Shown here: one piece after another, positions 1 through 9,400 of the stretch
How positions within the stretch are numbered: position 1 is the stretch's first letter
Layout of the letters: every line of letters begins with the position of its first letter
Assembly: GCA_964368965.1 (NCBI GenBank)
Contig: CAYJDR010000010.1
Span: forward strand, 1-60,248
Direction: 5' to 3'
Length of the DNA stretch: 60,248 bases
Source: CAYJDR01 sp964368965
Lineage (GTDB): Bacteria; Chrysiogenota; Deferribacteres; Deferribacterales; Mucispirillaceae
Notes under the pieces: generated by a model
The model's input: the letters and a program-made list of their open reading frames with translations, nothing else
Told to the model about the DNA's origin: nothing
Database searches by the model: none
Program-made: the position numbers and the translations under genes

Positions 1-3000
1 ATCGTTTTCATCAAAGCGATAGTCGGTTACATTAGCGCTGCTAATTGCCCCGTTTAATGTTGAAGCTTCAATTTCACTAACACTAGCAACGCCAGTTGTT
101 GTGCCACTGCCAATGCCAATGCCATCAATACCACTATTGTTATTTGTTGTGTAATATGCAGCCTTAACTGTGCCGCCATTACCGCCAGCTACTCCGCCAA
201 CATAGCCACTGCTATCAGCTCTAGTAACTTCACCAGTATTATAAACAGCAAAAACTTTACTACTACTACTATCATTACTGCCAACTACACCGCCGACATA
301 GTTACTGCCACTAACTGTGCCAGTGTTGTAAACAGCAGTAACTGTGGCAAAACGATTGTTGCCAACAACACCACCGACAAAGCCACTGCCAGTAACTTTG
401 CTTGTATTATAGCTTGCAGCAACTGTGCTATCACTACCCTCATTCTCGCCAACAACACCGCCGACATAGTCACCTGTGCCAGTAACTGTGCCACCGATTA
501 CAGCTACATTTTCAACTGTTCCATTTTGAATACGGCCAACAGCACCGCCGACATAGCCTTTACCTTTTATATATGGGTTGCTTATTGTTAAGTTTTTGAT
601 AGTGCCACCGTCAACAGCGCCAAACAAACCTTGATAGTCTGTATCTGTTTCAATATACAATCTGCTGATTGTTTTGTTATCGCCGTCAAATGTGCCAGAG
701 TATGCATTTGATGTGCCTATCGGTGTCCATTGGTTGCTATCGCTACCATTTAAGTTGATATTACACATTAGTTTAGCGTTTGCAGATGAACCAGCTGTGC
801 TTGCAAAATCTCTCAAGCCTTTTGCTGAGTATATTTCCCACGTGTTACCGTTTTCAACATGATTGTTAGCAGGGTTTACGCACGTTTCATGTGCTTGTAT
901 AGTAGGGCTAGTAGTGTCATTTACACCAGCTACAAATATATAGTTTTCACCAGCAAGAGCAGTTGCATCGCTTAGCTCTTTTACTTTTGTGTTAAGTTCT
1001 GCGATATCAGCGACACCTAAGTCTGCCGTTGTGTTATCGCCAATGCCATGTATATTTTCATTGTTACTTGTTGTGAAATATGCAGTATTAACTGTTCCTT
1101 TATTCTTGCCAACAACTCCGCCGATACTGTCTGTGCCACTAACTGTGCCTGTGTTGTAAACAGCAGTAACTGTTGTATCATAAGTATTTTCACCAACAAC
1201 ACCGCCGACAAGGCTATAGCCATCTATTATGCTACCCATTACAGCTGCGCTTATAAGAGCGACCTTTAGCCCGTCTTCAAATAAATTATAACCAACAATA
1301 CCACCGACATAAGTGCCACCTATCACTTTACCACCGTTTACTGTTACGTTTTTAACTATGCCGCTATTTTGACCAACAATACCGCCGACATATTCGTTAC
1401 CTTCTACTTTTCTATCCGTTACTTTAACTATGTCACTATTTTGACTAACAATACCGCTGACATAATAGTCACTTTCCACTTTACCTCTTACAGTTGCGTT
1501 TTCAACTATGCCTTTATTAAGACCAACAATACCGCCGACATATTCATGTCCGTAACCCCTCAAGCCACCAACTTCGCTATTAATTACTGTAACGTTCTTA
1601 ACTGTGCCATAATTATAGCCAGCGATACCGCCGATATATCTCAGACCTACTATGATTGTATCTTGTAAAGCCAAGTTTTTAACTATACCACCAGATCCAA
1701 CATAACCAAATAGGCCTATATTTTCACCAGATGTTTTGTATGTATATAATCTATTGATTGTTTTGTTATCGCCGTCAAATGTGCCTGTGTATGATCTTCC
1801 ATATGAGCCTATTGGTTTCCAGTGGGTGTTATAGTCTTCCGTATTACCACCGCCTAAATCTACACTGCACATTAGTTTAGCGTTTGTTGATAGGTTGTTT
1901 GCATTTACATGGTCTCTAAAATCTTTCAAGCCTTGAGCTGTGTATATTTCCCAAGTGCCAGCGTTATCAACATAGTTAAGAGGGTTTGTGCATGGGTCGC
2001 CAGCTTCAACAGTTGGGCCATTTGCATTATCAACAAATATGTAGTTCACTTTAGCTTTAACTAATGCTGAGTTTAAGTCTTTTACTTTTGAGTTGATATC
2101 AGATGTATGTTCGCCAAAACCATTTTCAACACCTTGTGTGAAGAAAGAAGTGTTAACTGTGCCATACCAAATACCACCAACGATACCGCCGACACTTTCA
2201 CCCGTGCCTGTAATTGCGCCTGTGTTGTAGCTTGCTGTTATTACGCCAGCATCTGCACCATTACCATTATTAGTTCCAGTTATACCGCCAATGTTGTTAC
2301 TCGTGCCTGTAATTGCGCCTGAGTTGTAGCTTGCAGTAATTATGCCGTTGCTATTCTCGCCAGCAATACCACCGACATGCTCAGCTCCATTAACATTGCT
2401 TGTGTTATAGCTTGCTATAACTGTGTTGAAATTTGTCGCAACAATACCGCCGATATTGTTATTACCAGTTATTGTGCCACTAGTTACGGCTACGTTTTCA
2501 ACTATGCCGTTATTGTGACCTACAACCCCTCCGACATGGTCTCTACCTACAATATTTGGGTTGCTTATTATCAAGTTTTTGATAGTGCCACTACTAGCAC
2601 CAAACAAACCTTGATAGTCTGCTTGGTCATTATTTATATACAATCCGCTGATAGTTTTGTTATCGCCGTCAAATGTGCCTGTGTATGCATTTAGGGTTGG
2701 CGGTTCTACAATTATAGTGCCTATCGGTGACCATTGGTCGCTGTCGCTACCATTTAAGCTGATGTTGTCCATCAATTTTGCATTTGTCGATAAGTTCGTA
2801 GGGGTTGCATTCAGATATGTTGCAAAATCTATCAAGCCATATGCTGTCTTGATTAGCCATGTGCCGTTCTCAATTGTGTAATCNNNNNNNNNNNNNNNNN
2901 NNNNNNNNNNNNNNNNNNNNNNNNNNNNNNNNNNNNNNNNNNNNNNNNNNNNNNNNNNNNNNNNNNNNNNNNNNNNNNNNNNNCTATCAAGCCATATGCT

Positions 3001-3365
3001 GTCTTGATTAGCCATGTGCCGTTCTCAATTGTGTAATCTACGCCTGGTGTACCAACCATACCATTGCCAGTATCGCCACCAGTATCACCACCAGTATCGC
3101 CGCCAGTGTTACCGCCAGTATCACCACCTGTGTTACCGCCAGTATCACCACCTGTGTTACCACCTGTATCGCCACCAGTGTTACCGCCAGTATCGCCGCC
3201 AGTGTTACCACCAGTATCGCCACCAGTGTTACCGCCAGTATCACCACCTGTGTTACCACCAGTAGTTCCGCTGTTTGTGTTGTTTCCGTTGTTGCTGCTT
3301 CCATCGCCACAGCCTACTGTTAGCAACATTACAGTTACTATCAGTAATAAATATTTTTTAATCAT
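1..3365 (-). CDS. Giant GLUG-repeat surface lipoprotein (3' end beyond window; broken by a false gap)
   Basis: The start at 3365 (MIKKYLLL) is preceded by an AGAGG ribosome site; an upstream in-frame start would give an unlikely leader. A lipoprotein signal peptide ends in the lipobox TVGC at about residue 18. Next comes a Thr-Gly-Gly-Asn/Asp linker, then a very long repetitive region with recurring GLUG-like units of the type Y-V-G-G-I-V-G-x-N. Three larger blocks recur, each with W-x-I-Y-(S/T)-A-x-G-L-x-D-F, L-M-C-x-x-x-L and T-F-D-G-D-N-K-T-I-S. GLUG proteins are usually secreted adhesins or matrix-type proteins, so a cell-surface role is inferred. The 100-N gap at 2884-2983 shifts the apparent frame. 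Removing one 55-nt copy plus the Ns lets the frame run open from 3365 to base 1, over 1,000 residues. Substrate and partner are unknown. Confidence 0.8.
2829..3038. other. Artefactual scaffold gap flanked by identical 55-nt ends
   Basis: Bases 2829-2883 and 2984-3038 are identical over 55 nt, with exactly 100 N between them. The two contig ends overlap, so the real sequence most likely has one copy and no gap. Deleting 155 nt restores the open frame of the lipoprotein gene. Confidence 0.9.
3066..3263 (-). repeat. Coding minisatellite for Thr-Gly-Gly-(Asn/Asp) linker
   Basis: A 12/24-nt tandem repeat encodes about 16 consecutive T-G-G-N or T-G-G-D units directly behind the lipidated cysteine. 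It is probably a flexible tether that lifts the GLUG region off the outer membrane. Such repeats readily change length by slippage. Confidence 0.85.
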
Positions 3366-3505
3366 TAATTTTAACCTCTTTTGTTGGGTTGAGAATATAT
3401 AGCAAATAAAAATAAATTGCAATAAAAAAGCGAATAAACTAGTTGTAATTAGAGATAATTAATGGTAAAATTGGTTCAATGTAAGGCTATTTTAGAGGTG
3501 TGCTC

Positions 3506-4087
3506 ATGGGTGATAAATTATTGATGATTAGCGAAGTTTTTAAAGATGCTACAACTAGTATAAACATGTTGCCAGTGGCGCAAAACGATGTTATCAATTT
3601 AGATGGTTTCATCACATTTAATCCAGAATCTGCGTTCGGAACCATATTGATGAACACAGGTGGCATAATTGTCGATAACTTAGTGCGTGTTTATGGCACA
3701 GGCGATATCGACTTCTACACGCGCAACTCAGCACTAAAAGGGTTCGACATGATGATAGTAGCTGACGATGCAGTCGGCGGATTGTTCGCCATGCAACCAG
3801 ACGGAAGCCTCTCATACTTTGCGCCAGACACACTCGAGTGGGAAGAAATGGATATCGACTACTACACATTCCTAAGCTGGCTATGCGACCGTGAACGAGT
3901 GCACAAATTCTACGAAAACTGCATGCAAGAAGGCTTTGCAGAACTAATCAAAAATATAAAAATCAACGAAGGCATACTCTACACACCACCACTATGGACC
4001 GAAAGCGAAGAAACAAAACGGGAAATGAGCGTTGTAGATATCGAAGAGATATATGGGTTACAACTCGAGCTATACTTCGTACTCTAA
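3506..4087 (+). CDS. DUF2625 family protein
   Basis: This 193-residue soluble protein has no signal peptide or membrane segment. Characteristic DUF2625 features are visible: G-G-I-I-V-D-N near residue 50, V-A-D-D-A-V-G-G-L-F-A near 84, Y-F-A-P-D-T-L-E-W-E near 108, then F-Y-E-N-C and L-W-T-E. The ATG at 3506 is preferred because TAGAGGTG lies 6 nt upstream; the GTG at 3500 is inside that ribosome site. The function of the family is not established. It is monocistronic, facing a toxin-like module about 230 nt downstream. Its stop codon coincides with the start of a repeated 48-nt sequence. Confidence 0.85.
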   Translation: MGDKLLMISEVFKDATTSINMLPVAQNDVINLDGFITFNPESAFGTILMNTGGIIVDNLVRVYGTGDIDFYTRNSALKGFDMMIVADDAVGGLFAMQPDGSLSYFAPDTLEWEEMDIDYYTFLSWLCDRERVHKFYENCMQEGFAELIKNIKINEGILYTPPLWTESEETKREMSVVDIEEIYGLQLELYFVL

Positions 4088-4302
4088 TTTTTACTTATAA
4101 CAGCACCACTACTTCGTTCCACTTCACATCACTACTCGGTCACTTATGTCTTAATAAGCTTACTCGTAGTTCGTTCGTGCGCCTAGTATTGGCACTATTC
4201 TAAGCAAAAATAACATTTTGCGTCCTAAACAGCACTATTTATACCACAAAATAATTTTTACTTATAACAGCATCACTACTTCGTTGCACTTCACATCACT
4301 CA
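4086..4302 (+). repeat. Pair of 50-nt direct repeats
   Basis: Bases 4086-4135 and 4253-4302 are near-identical (about two differences in the first 48 nt, offset 167). Both begin AATTTTTACTTATAACAGCA. The first copy overlaps the stop codon of the DUF2625 gene. The stretch between the copies has no convincing gene. Confidence 0.8.
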
Positions 4303-4321
4303 ATGATAAGCCTACAAACTA

Positions 4322-4350
4322 TAGACAAATATAGCAATGTGTGATATGTT
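4322..4350 (+). promoter_or_regulatory. Sense promoter of toxin-like module A
   Basis: The -35 box TAGACA (4322-4327) and -10 box TATGTT (4345-4350) have a 17-nt spacer. The same layout recurs in modules B and C, each placed 6-8 nt before the 5' arm of the terminal inverted repeat. Confidence 0.6.
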
Positions 4351-4357
4351 AGCTGCG

Positions 4358-4574
4358 TCGGGTACGTTAGACGGCTAGCTCACTACTTTTTAGAAAGGTG
4401 GTGGTGCTTATGGCAGATGAAAACATTATTCATATAATATTTCTTATGATTGCTTTTACAAGCATCGTAAATACCATAAAAAAATAGCCGCCTATCGTCT
4501 GAAAATAGGCGGCTTGCTCTGTTATAGTACAGAGTAATCTCAACAATTATCGGAGCTAGCTCATAGCTACCCGA
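4358..4574. repeat. Terminal inverted-repeat arms of module A
   Basis: The 5' arm has TCGGGTA (4358-4364) and GCTAGCTC (4374-4381). The 3' arm has GAGCTAGC (4553-4560) and TACCCGA (4568-4574). All 15 bases can pair in the order expected for end-to-end closure of the mRNA. Inside lie hairpins 4486-4514 and 4517-4534. Confidence 0.75.
4410..4487 (+). CDS. 25-aa hydrophobic peptide, putative type I toxin (module A)
   Basis: The peptide has a charged start (MADEN), a continuous hydrophobic stretch of about 17 residues long enough for one membrane helix, and the ending F-T-S-I-V-N-T-I-K-K. The ribosome site AGGTGGTGG lies 8-10 nt before the ATG. Two further 25-aa peptides in this window (29365, 29682) share the exact length and the pattern (F/V)-T-S-(I/M)-x-x-x-I-K-K. 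The size, single helix and basic tail resemble membrane-acting type I toxins such as TxpA, Fst and Ibs, but I see no direct family match. A convergent antisense RNA gene overlaps the 3' end. Toxicity is inferred, not shown. Confidence 0.75.
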   Translation: MADENIIHIIFLMIAFTSIVNTIKK

Positions 4575-4576
4575 CA
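4478..4576 (-). ncRNA. Putative antitoxin antisense RNA of module A
   Basis: Transcription is predicted from the minus-strand promoter at 4582-4610, starting near 4576 with GUGUCGGGU. The RNA runs about 99 nt leftward and ends at an intrinsic terminator: the hairpin AGCCGCCTAT/ATAGGCGGCT (4486-4514) followed on the minus strand by A and seven T. That T-run is the complement of the two Lys codons and neighbouring A of the peptide gene. The RNA is therefore complementary to the last codons and whole 3' UTR of the toxin mRNA. The hairpin has no U-run in the sense direction, so it terminates only the antisense RNA. Confidence 0.7.
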
Positions 4577-4581
4577 CCTAT

Positions 4582-4610
4582 AACTTATAGTTTCTATAAG
4601 AAAATGTCAA
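4582..4610 (-). promoter_or_regulatory. Antisense promoter of module A
   Basis: On the minus strand a consensus -35 TTGACA (4605-4610) is followed after 17 nt by TAAGTT (4582-4587). Modules B and C have TTGACA-N17-TAAATT and TTGACA-N17-TAGATT in the same place. This promoter looks stronger than the sense one. Confidence 0.7.
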
Positions 4611-4656
4611 GTGAAAGTATCACCGATACCAGTTTCATTACACAGAGGGCACTACA

Positions 4657-6360
4657 TTGGAAAACACATTAAAATTACAACAATCAAAATATCTTGCTAG
4701 GCATGCGCTAAACCCTATACTATGGCAACCATACACAGCCCATGCGCTTGAGCTTGCAAAGCGACTCGATAAACCTATCTATCTCAGCACAGGCTATTCT
4801 GCGTGCCACTATTGCGCACTTATGGAAAAGGAATCGTTTGAAGATGAAGCAATAGCAAACATCATCAACGAACATTTCATACCTATATTAATAGACAAAG
4901 ACGAAATGCCTGATATCGACAAGGAATACCAATTCTACCTGCAAGCTAGCGGCGATGCGGGCGGTTGGCCGTTAAACGTGTTCCTCACGCCTGATCTTGA
5001 GCCGTTCTTCGCTGGAACATATTTCCCAAAAACAGGCTCTGCCGATAAGCCAGCGTTTAGCGACGTCCTCAAAAACATCGCAAACATATACAAAAACAAG
5101 AAAGAGGAAGTGCAAAAAGTTATCGACGTACGTAACGAGTTTATGAAGTCGTTCTCTGCACCGCTTGAAACACTTGCGATAGGCGTCGACAGGCTTAAAG
5201 AATACGCAACACTAGAATATAAAAAAATACTCGACCCAGAGTTCGGCGGCTTCAGAGATGGTGCAAAGTTCCCATACGTGCCAGCATTAATGATGCTTAC
5301 AGACCTAGAAGGCGATGAGCAAATAGACCATTTCCTTGCGCTCACAGCCAACCAACTATGCACAAAAACAATATGCGACCACTTATTCGGTGGCTTCTTC
5401 CGCTACACAACCGATAGAAAGTGGCTAGACCCACACTATGAAAAAATGCTCACGGATAACGCCCTCGTGTCACGCTTCCTATTAAAGATGTATAACACAA
5501 CAGGCAACCACCTATATCTAATGACGGCGAAAAAAGCTATCGACTTCATCATAAACAACCTGATGACAGACTACGGCATCTTAAACTCGGTAGAGAGCGA
5601 CACACGCAACGCCGAAGGTTTGCTCTCAGAAGGCTACTTCTACAAAGTGACCGACCGCGACTTCACAGCGCTATCAGAAGGCGAGCTTAAAAACTTCCCA
5701 CAAGATGCAGGCGTCGAAAACGGCATGATATACCTAAAATCTAGCGAATACATAAAAGCAGTAGCGCTACAACCGACCCTAGACAAAATCGCTAACCGTG
5801 TTGCAGGCGTAAAGCTACCACCTGAAACTGATAACAAGATAGTATCAGGCGCAAACTTCCTATTCTGCACGGCGCTACTAGACTGCTTTGAAGCCTCTGG
5901 CGATGAGTGGTTCCTAAACCAAGCGACTGCATTGTTCCAAAAAATCAGCTACTTGATGGTTGATAACGGCTTAGTTTACAGATGTTGCTACGGCGAAGAA
6001 GTTTTCAAGCACATCACACTTGAAGACCACGTCTACTATCTCGAAGCCGTGCTAAAGTTCTACGAACTAGCAAAAGAGCGCGAGTTCCAGATGGTTGCAA
6101 ACAGAGTAGTTGCCGTAATCGAACAAAACTTCATGAAAGACGGCATGCTATATATCGACCAAAATAAAACCATCAAAGACACCTTTGACGACGATAAGCC
6201 AAACGCTATAGGACTTTATAGCTACTTACTTTCACAATATGCATATGCGCTAAACTCGCAAATATCTGACGAACTTAAACAATTTATGCTCGATAGGGTA
6301 AACCGCTTCCCAACGGGCCACCCAAGCATGGTTAGAGCATACCTCGTAGATATCAACTAA
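4657..6360 (+). CDS. DUF255 / YyaL-type thioredoxin-domain protein
   Basis: The N-terminal third has the DUF255 signatures: Y-L-x-x-H-A-x-N-P-I-x-W, Y-S-A-C-H-Y-C near residue 50 (the C-x-x-C of a thioredoxin-like fold), E-S-F-E-D-E, D-K-D-E-x-P-D-I-D, and G-G-W-P-L-x-V-F-L-T-P with F-x-G-T-Y-F-P. The rest resembles the alpha-alpha barrel found in YyaL/SPATA20 proteins. At 567 residues it is shorter than the usual 600-700. The start is a TTG at 4657, supported by AGAGGG 7 nt upstream; no better start exists. The family is thought to act in redox or sugar-related reactions, but the substrate is unknown. It is monocistronic with its own terminator. Confidence 0.85.
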   Translation: MENTLKLQQSKYLARHALNPILWQPYTAHALELAKRLDKPIYLSTGYSACHYCALMEKESFEDEAIANIINEHFIPILIDKDEMPDIDKEYQFYLQASGDAGGWPLNVFLTPDLEPFFAGTYFPKTGSADKPAFSDVLKNIANIYKNKKEEVQKVIDVRNEFMKSFSAPLETLAIGVDRLKEYATLEYKKILDPEFGGFRDGAKFPYVPALMMLTDLEGDEQIDHFLALTANQLCTKTICDHLFGGFFRYTTDRKWLDPHYEKMLTDNALVSRFLLKMYNTTGNHLYLMTAKKAIDFIINNLMTDYGILNSVESDTRNAEGLLSEGYFYKVTDRDFTALSEGELKNFPQDAGVENGMIYLKSSEYIKAVALQPTLDKIANRVAGVKLPPETDNKIVSGANFLFCTALLDCFEASGDEWFLNQATALFQKISYLMVDNGLVYRCCYGEEVFKHITLEDHVYYLEAVLKFYELAKEREFQMVANRVVAVIEQNFMKDGMLYIDQNKTIKDTFDDDKPNAIGLYSYLLSQYAYALNSQISDELKQFMLDRVNRFPTGHPSMVRAYLVDIN

Positions 6361-6368
6361 ACACTAGC

Positions 6369-6394
6369 GCCCTCTATATTTAGGGGGCTTTTTC
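6369..6394 (+). terminator. Terminator after the DUF255 gene
   Basis: GCCCTC (6369-6374) pairs with GGGGGC (6383-6388), followed by a five-T run. Confidence 0.8.
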
Positions 6395-6423
6395 TTGCTT
6401 ATTTTCATTGACTATGGTACACT
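6395..6423 (+). promoter_or_regulatory. Promoter of FecR paralogue 1
   Basis: TTGCTT (6395-6400) and TACACT (6418-6423) are 17 nt apart. The predicted 5' UTR is very short. Confidence 0.5.
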
Positions 6424-6441
6424 ATATCATGAGGTGTTCCT

Positions 6442-9400
6442 ATGTTTCAGAATGCGATTAGCAAACTTATAATATTCATTTTCATTTTATTAAATACATC
6501 AATGGCTTATGCGCTAGAGAGCGTCGGCACAGTAGTTGATGTTTCAGGTGGTGTTTGGACATCACGCGATGGAACAAAAACACTAGTGCGACATAAAACG
6601 CCAGTATTCGTTACTGATGTTATCACTACAGATGGAGATGGCAGGGCAGAGATATTGTTTAACGACGATACATCGCTTACTATCGGTGCAAACTCATCTA
6701 TCCGTATTGATGATTTCGTGTTTGAAACAAACGAGGCAAGCTTCGCAGTATCTGCAATCAAGGGTGTATCTCGTGTTATCACAGGTAAAGTCGTTGAGCA
6801 AAACCGTGATGGCTTCACCGTTAAAACTCCGCTTGCAACAGTTGGTATCCGTGGCACTATCGTCACTACAGACGTCGGCAGAAGCGCAGGCGACCCGATA
6901 AACGTAATACTCGACCAAATCGGCGAGGGGCATACACTCAGCGTAATAGGGCTTGACGGCGATGAAATCATCATGACTACACCTGGCTATACTGTTAGGG
7001 TTACGCCTGATGGGCAAGTGAGCGCACCGCTACCAACACCAAAACAAACGCAAGATAAAGCAACCAAAGCACTAGACGGCATTGACGATAGCGACGAGCA
7101 AGAGGGCGACCCAGCCCCAGACCCAGTGCCAACTAACACAAACACTAGTGACGAAACAGACACTAAAACGAAAGAAGTTACGCAAGCAACTAACACCGCA
7201 ACCGAAGAACAGGAACGCGCTGAACAAGTACAACAACAAGCTGAAAAAACTGTTTACTATCAATCAGAAAATAAGCAAACAGGCTTTGCGATAAACGTAC
7301 TTAATGGCGCATTATCGAACGCATATTATAAGCACACCTCGCAAGACGGCAGCGGCGAATTTTTAGCTAGTGGTGGCGAAGGTAACATTGCAGTTAATGA
7401 AGGCGCAGTTGCACCTAGCACATCGTTTTCGGCGAGTGGGTTTGATATTGCAACATCAGGCTCGCTAAATGGCGCAAGTATTTCAGATGCACTTATGAAC
7501 GGTATTTTCACAACATCTAATAGTGGTACGCTAAACTTTATCTATAACTTCAACGGCTCTGCAACGGGCGAAACAAATATACCTTTTGAAAATAACGGCG
7601 AGGAAGAACTGTTCGACCTACCAGCACTCACAGAATATAAAACGGCATACTACCAATCAAGCGATAAAAACTCAGGATTTTCAGTATTGCTAAACACAGG
7701 CGCAGTAAGCAATGCATACTATAGGCATATTACAACAGAGGCTGACGGCGAGTTTATCGCAAGTGGTGGCACAGGCATGTTGAATGTTAATGGTGGCGTT
7801 ATTGAGCCAAGTTCATCACTTTCAGCTAGTGGGTTTACTGTTTCAACGGCTGGTTCACTAGATGGCGCAAGCGTTACAGATACGTCAATGAGTGGGATAT
7901 TTTCATCATCTGATAGTGTAGATGTAAACTTTTCATATAATATAAACGGTGCAGGACTGTTAGTAGAAAATAGCACTTTAGGGGTGCTGGGCGAGAATGA
8001 CCCGTTTGACATGCCAGAACATGCAGAATATCGAACAGCATACTACCAATCGAGCGACAAAAACTCAGGATTTTCAGTATTGCTAAACACAGGCGCAGTA
8101 AGCGATGCGTATTATAAGCATGTTACTACAGACGTTGACGGCGAGTTTATCGCAACTGGTGGCACAGGTAACATAACGCTTATAGGTAATGCAATAGCGG
8201 CAAGCTCATCACTTTCAGCAAGTGGGTTTACAGTGGCTTCAACATCTGGTTCATTAGATGGCGCAAACGTTACAGGTATGTCAATGAGTGGGATATTTTC
8301 ATCATCTGATAGTGTAGATGTAAACTTTTCATATAATATAAACGGCGCAGGGTTGTCAGTAGAGAATAGCACATTAGGGGTGCTAGGCGAGAGCGACCCA
8401 TTCGAGTTGCCAACGCAAACACAGTATAGATCGGCAAGCTACCAATCAAGCGATAAAAATTTAGGCTTCGTCGTGAACCTAAACTCAAGCTTAGTAACCG
8501 ATGCATACTATAAGTATGAAACAGCAGGCAAAGACGGCGGATTTTTAGCAGTAGGTGGCACAGGCTTTGTTGAACCTGGAAGATATATAATAAGCGAGGA
8601 TTTTACAGTAAGTAAAGCTGGTTCGCTCTCAAGTGCAACCATTGGAGAGTTCATACTAAGTGGAACATATGACGCTGCCGCTACTGATATGGATATTGAT
8701 ATCTCTTTCGAGAATAATAGCGTAGTAGTGCGTGAAAATTCTAATGTAACAATATTGGGCGATAGCGACCCGTTTGACATACCAACACTAGGCACATACA
8801 CAACTGTAAGCTACCAATCAAGCGATAAGCTTTCAGGCTTTTCAGCGATACTTGAAACAGGTGGAATATCGTCAGCGTTCTTCGTGCATAAAGAAGGCAA
8901 AGAGGATATCATCGTCGCAAGAAACGGCACAGGCTTGTTATCAAGTGCAGTTGGCGTTGGTGCAACGGCGACTATAACTGAAGGCTTCACATATGATGGT
9001 CACGGTGCATATGAAGACACTTCGAAAATTGCGGATACTTCGATGGATATCACATTTAGCAATGAAAATATCGCAAGTACGTCGTTTGAAACACGCTATG
9101 ACGGCGCTCAAATAACAACCACACCAAGCAATCCAGAGAAGTTGACAGGTGGCGCATCGCTAGATATCTATACAGCGCAATCGTATAGATCAGCAGTGTA
9201 TGAAAGTAGCTCAGGATTTCATGGCTTCGAGATAGATTTATTCACAGGTTCTGTAACAGATGCATACTTCGTGCATGCAGATGGCAATAATGTACTACTT
9301 GCAAGCGGTGGCACAGGCACGCTAACAAGCCATACAACTGGTGTTGTAACAGATGCGAGCCTTGACATCACAAACTTCGCAGCATATGAAGGCACAGGCG

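Noticed and set aside
1..2883. Several separate plus-strand genes rich in Asn and Thr
   Set aside because: They are reverse shadows of the GLUG repeats; the minus frame is continuous once the false gap is removed.
3066..3263. CRISPR-like repeat array
   Set aside because: The units are 12/24 nt, contiguous and in frame with a lipoprotein; there are no spacers.
4486..4514. Sense-strand terminator of the module A peptide mRNA
   Set aside because: No U-run follows the hairpin in the sense direction in any of the three modules; the U-run exists only on the antisense strand.
4383..4577. Minus-strand 64-codon frame opposite the toxin-like peptide of module A
   Set aside because: It spans the inverted arms and hairpins and has no counterpart in modules B and C; the antisense strand is better explained by the short RNA.
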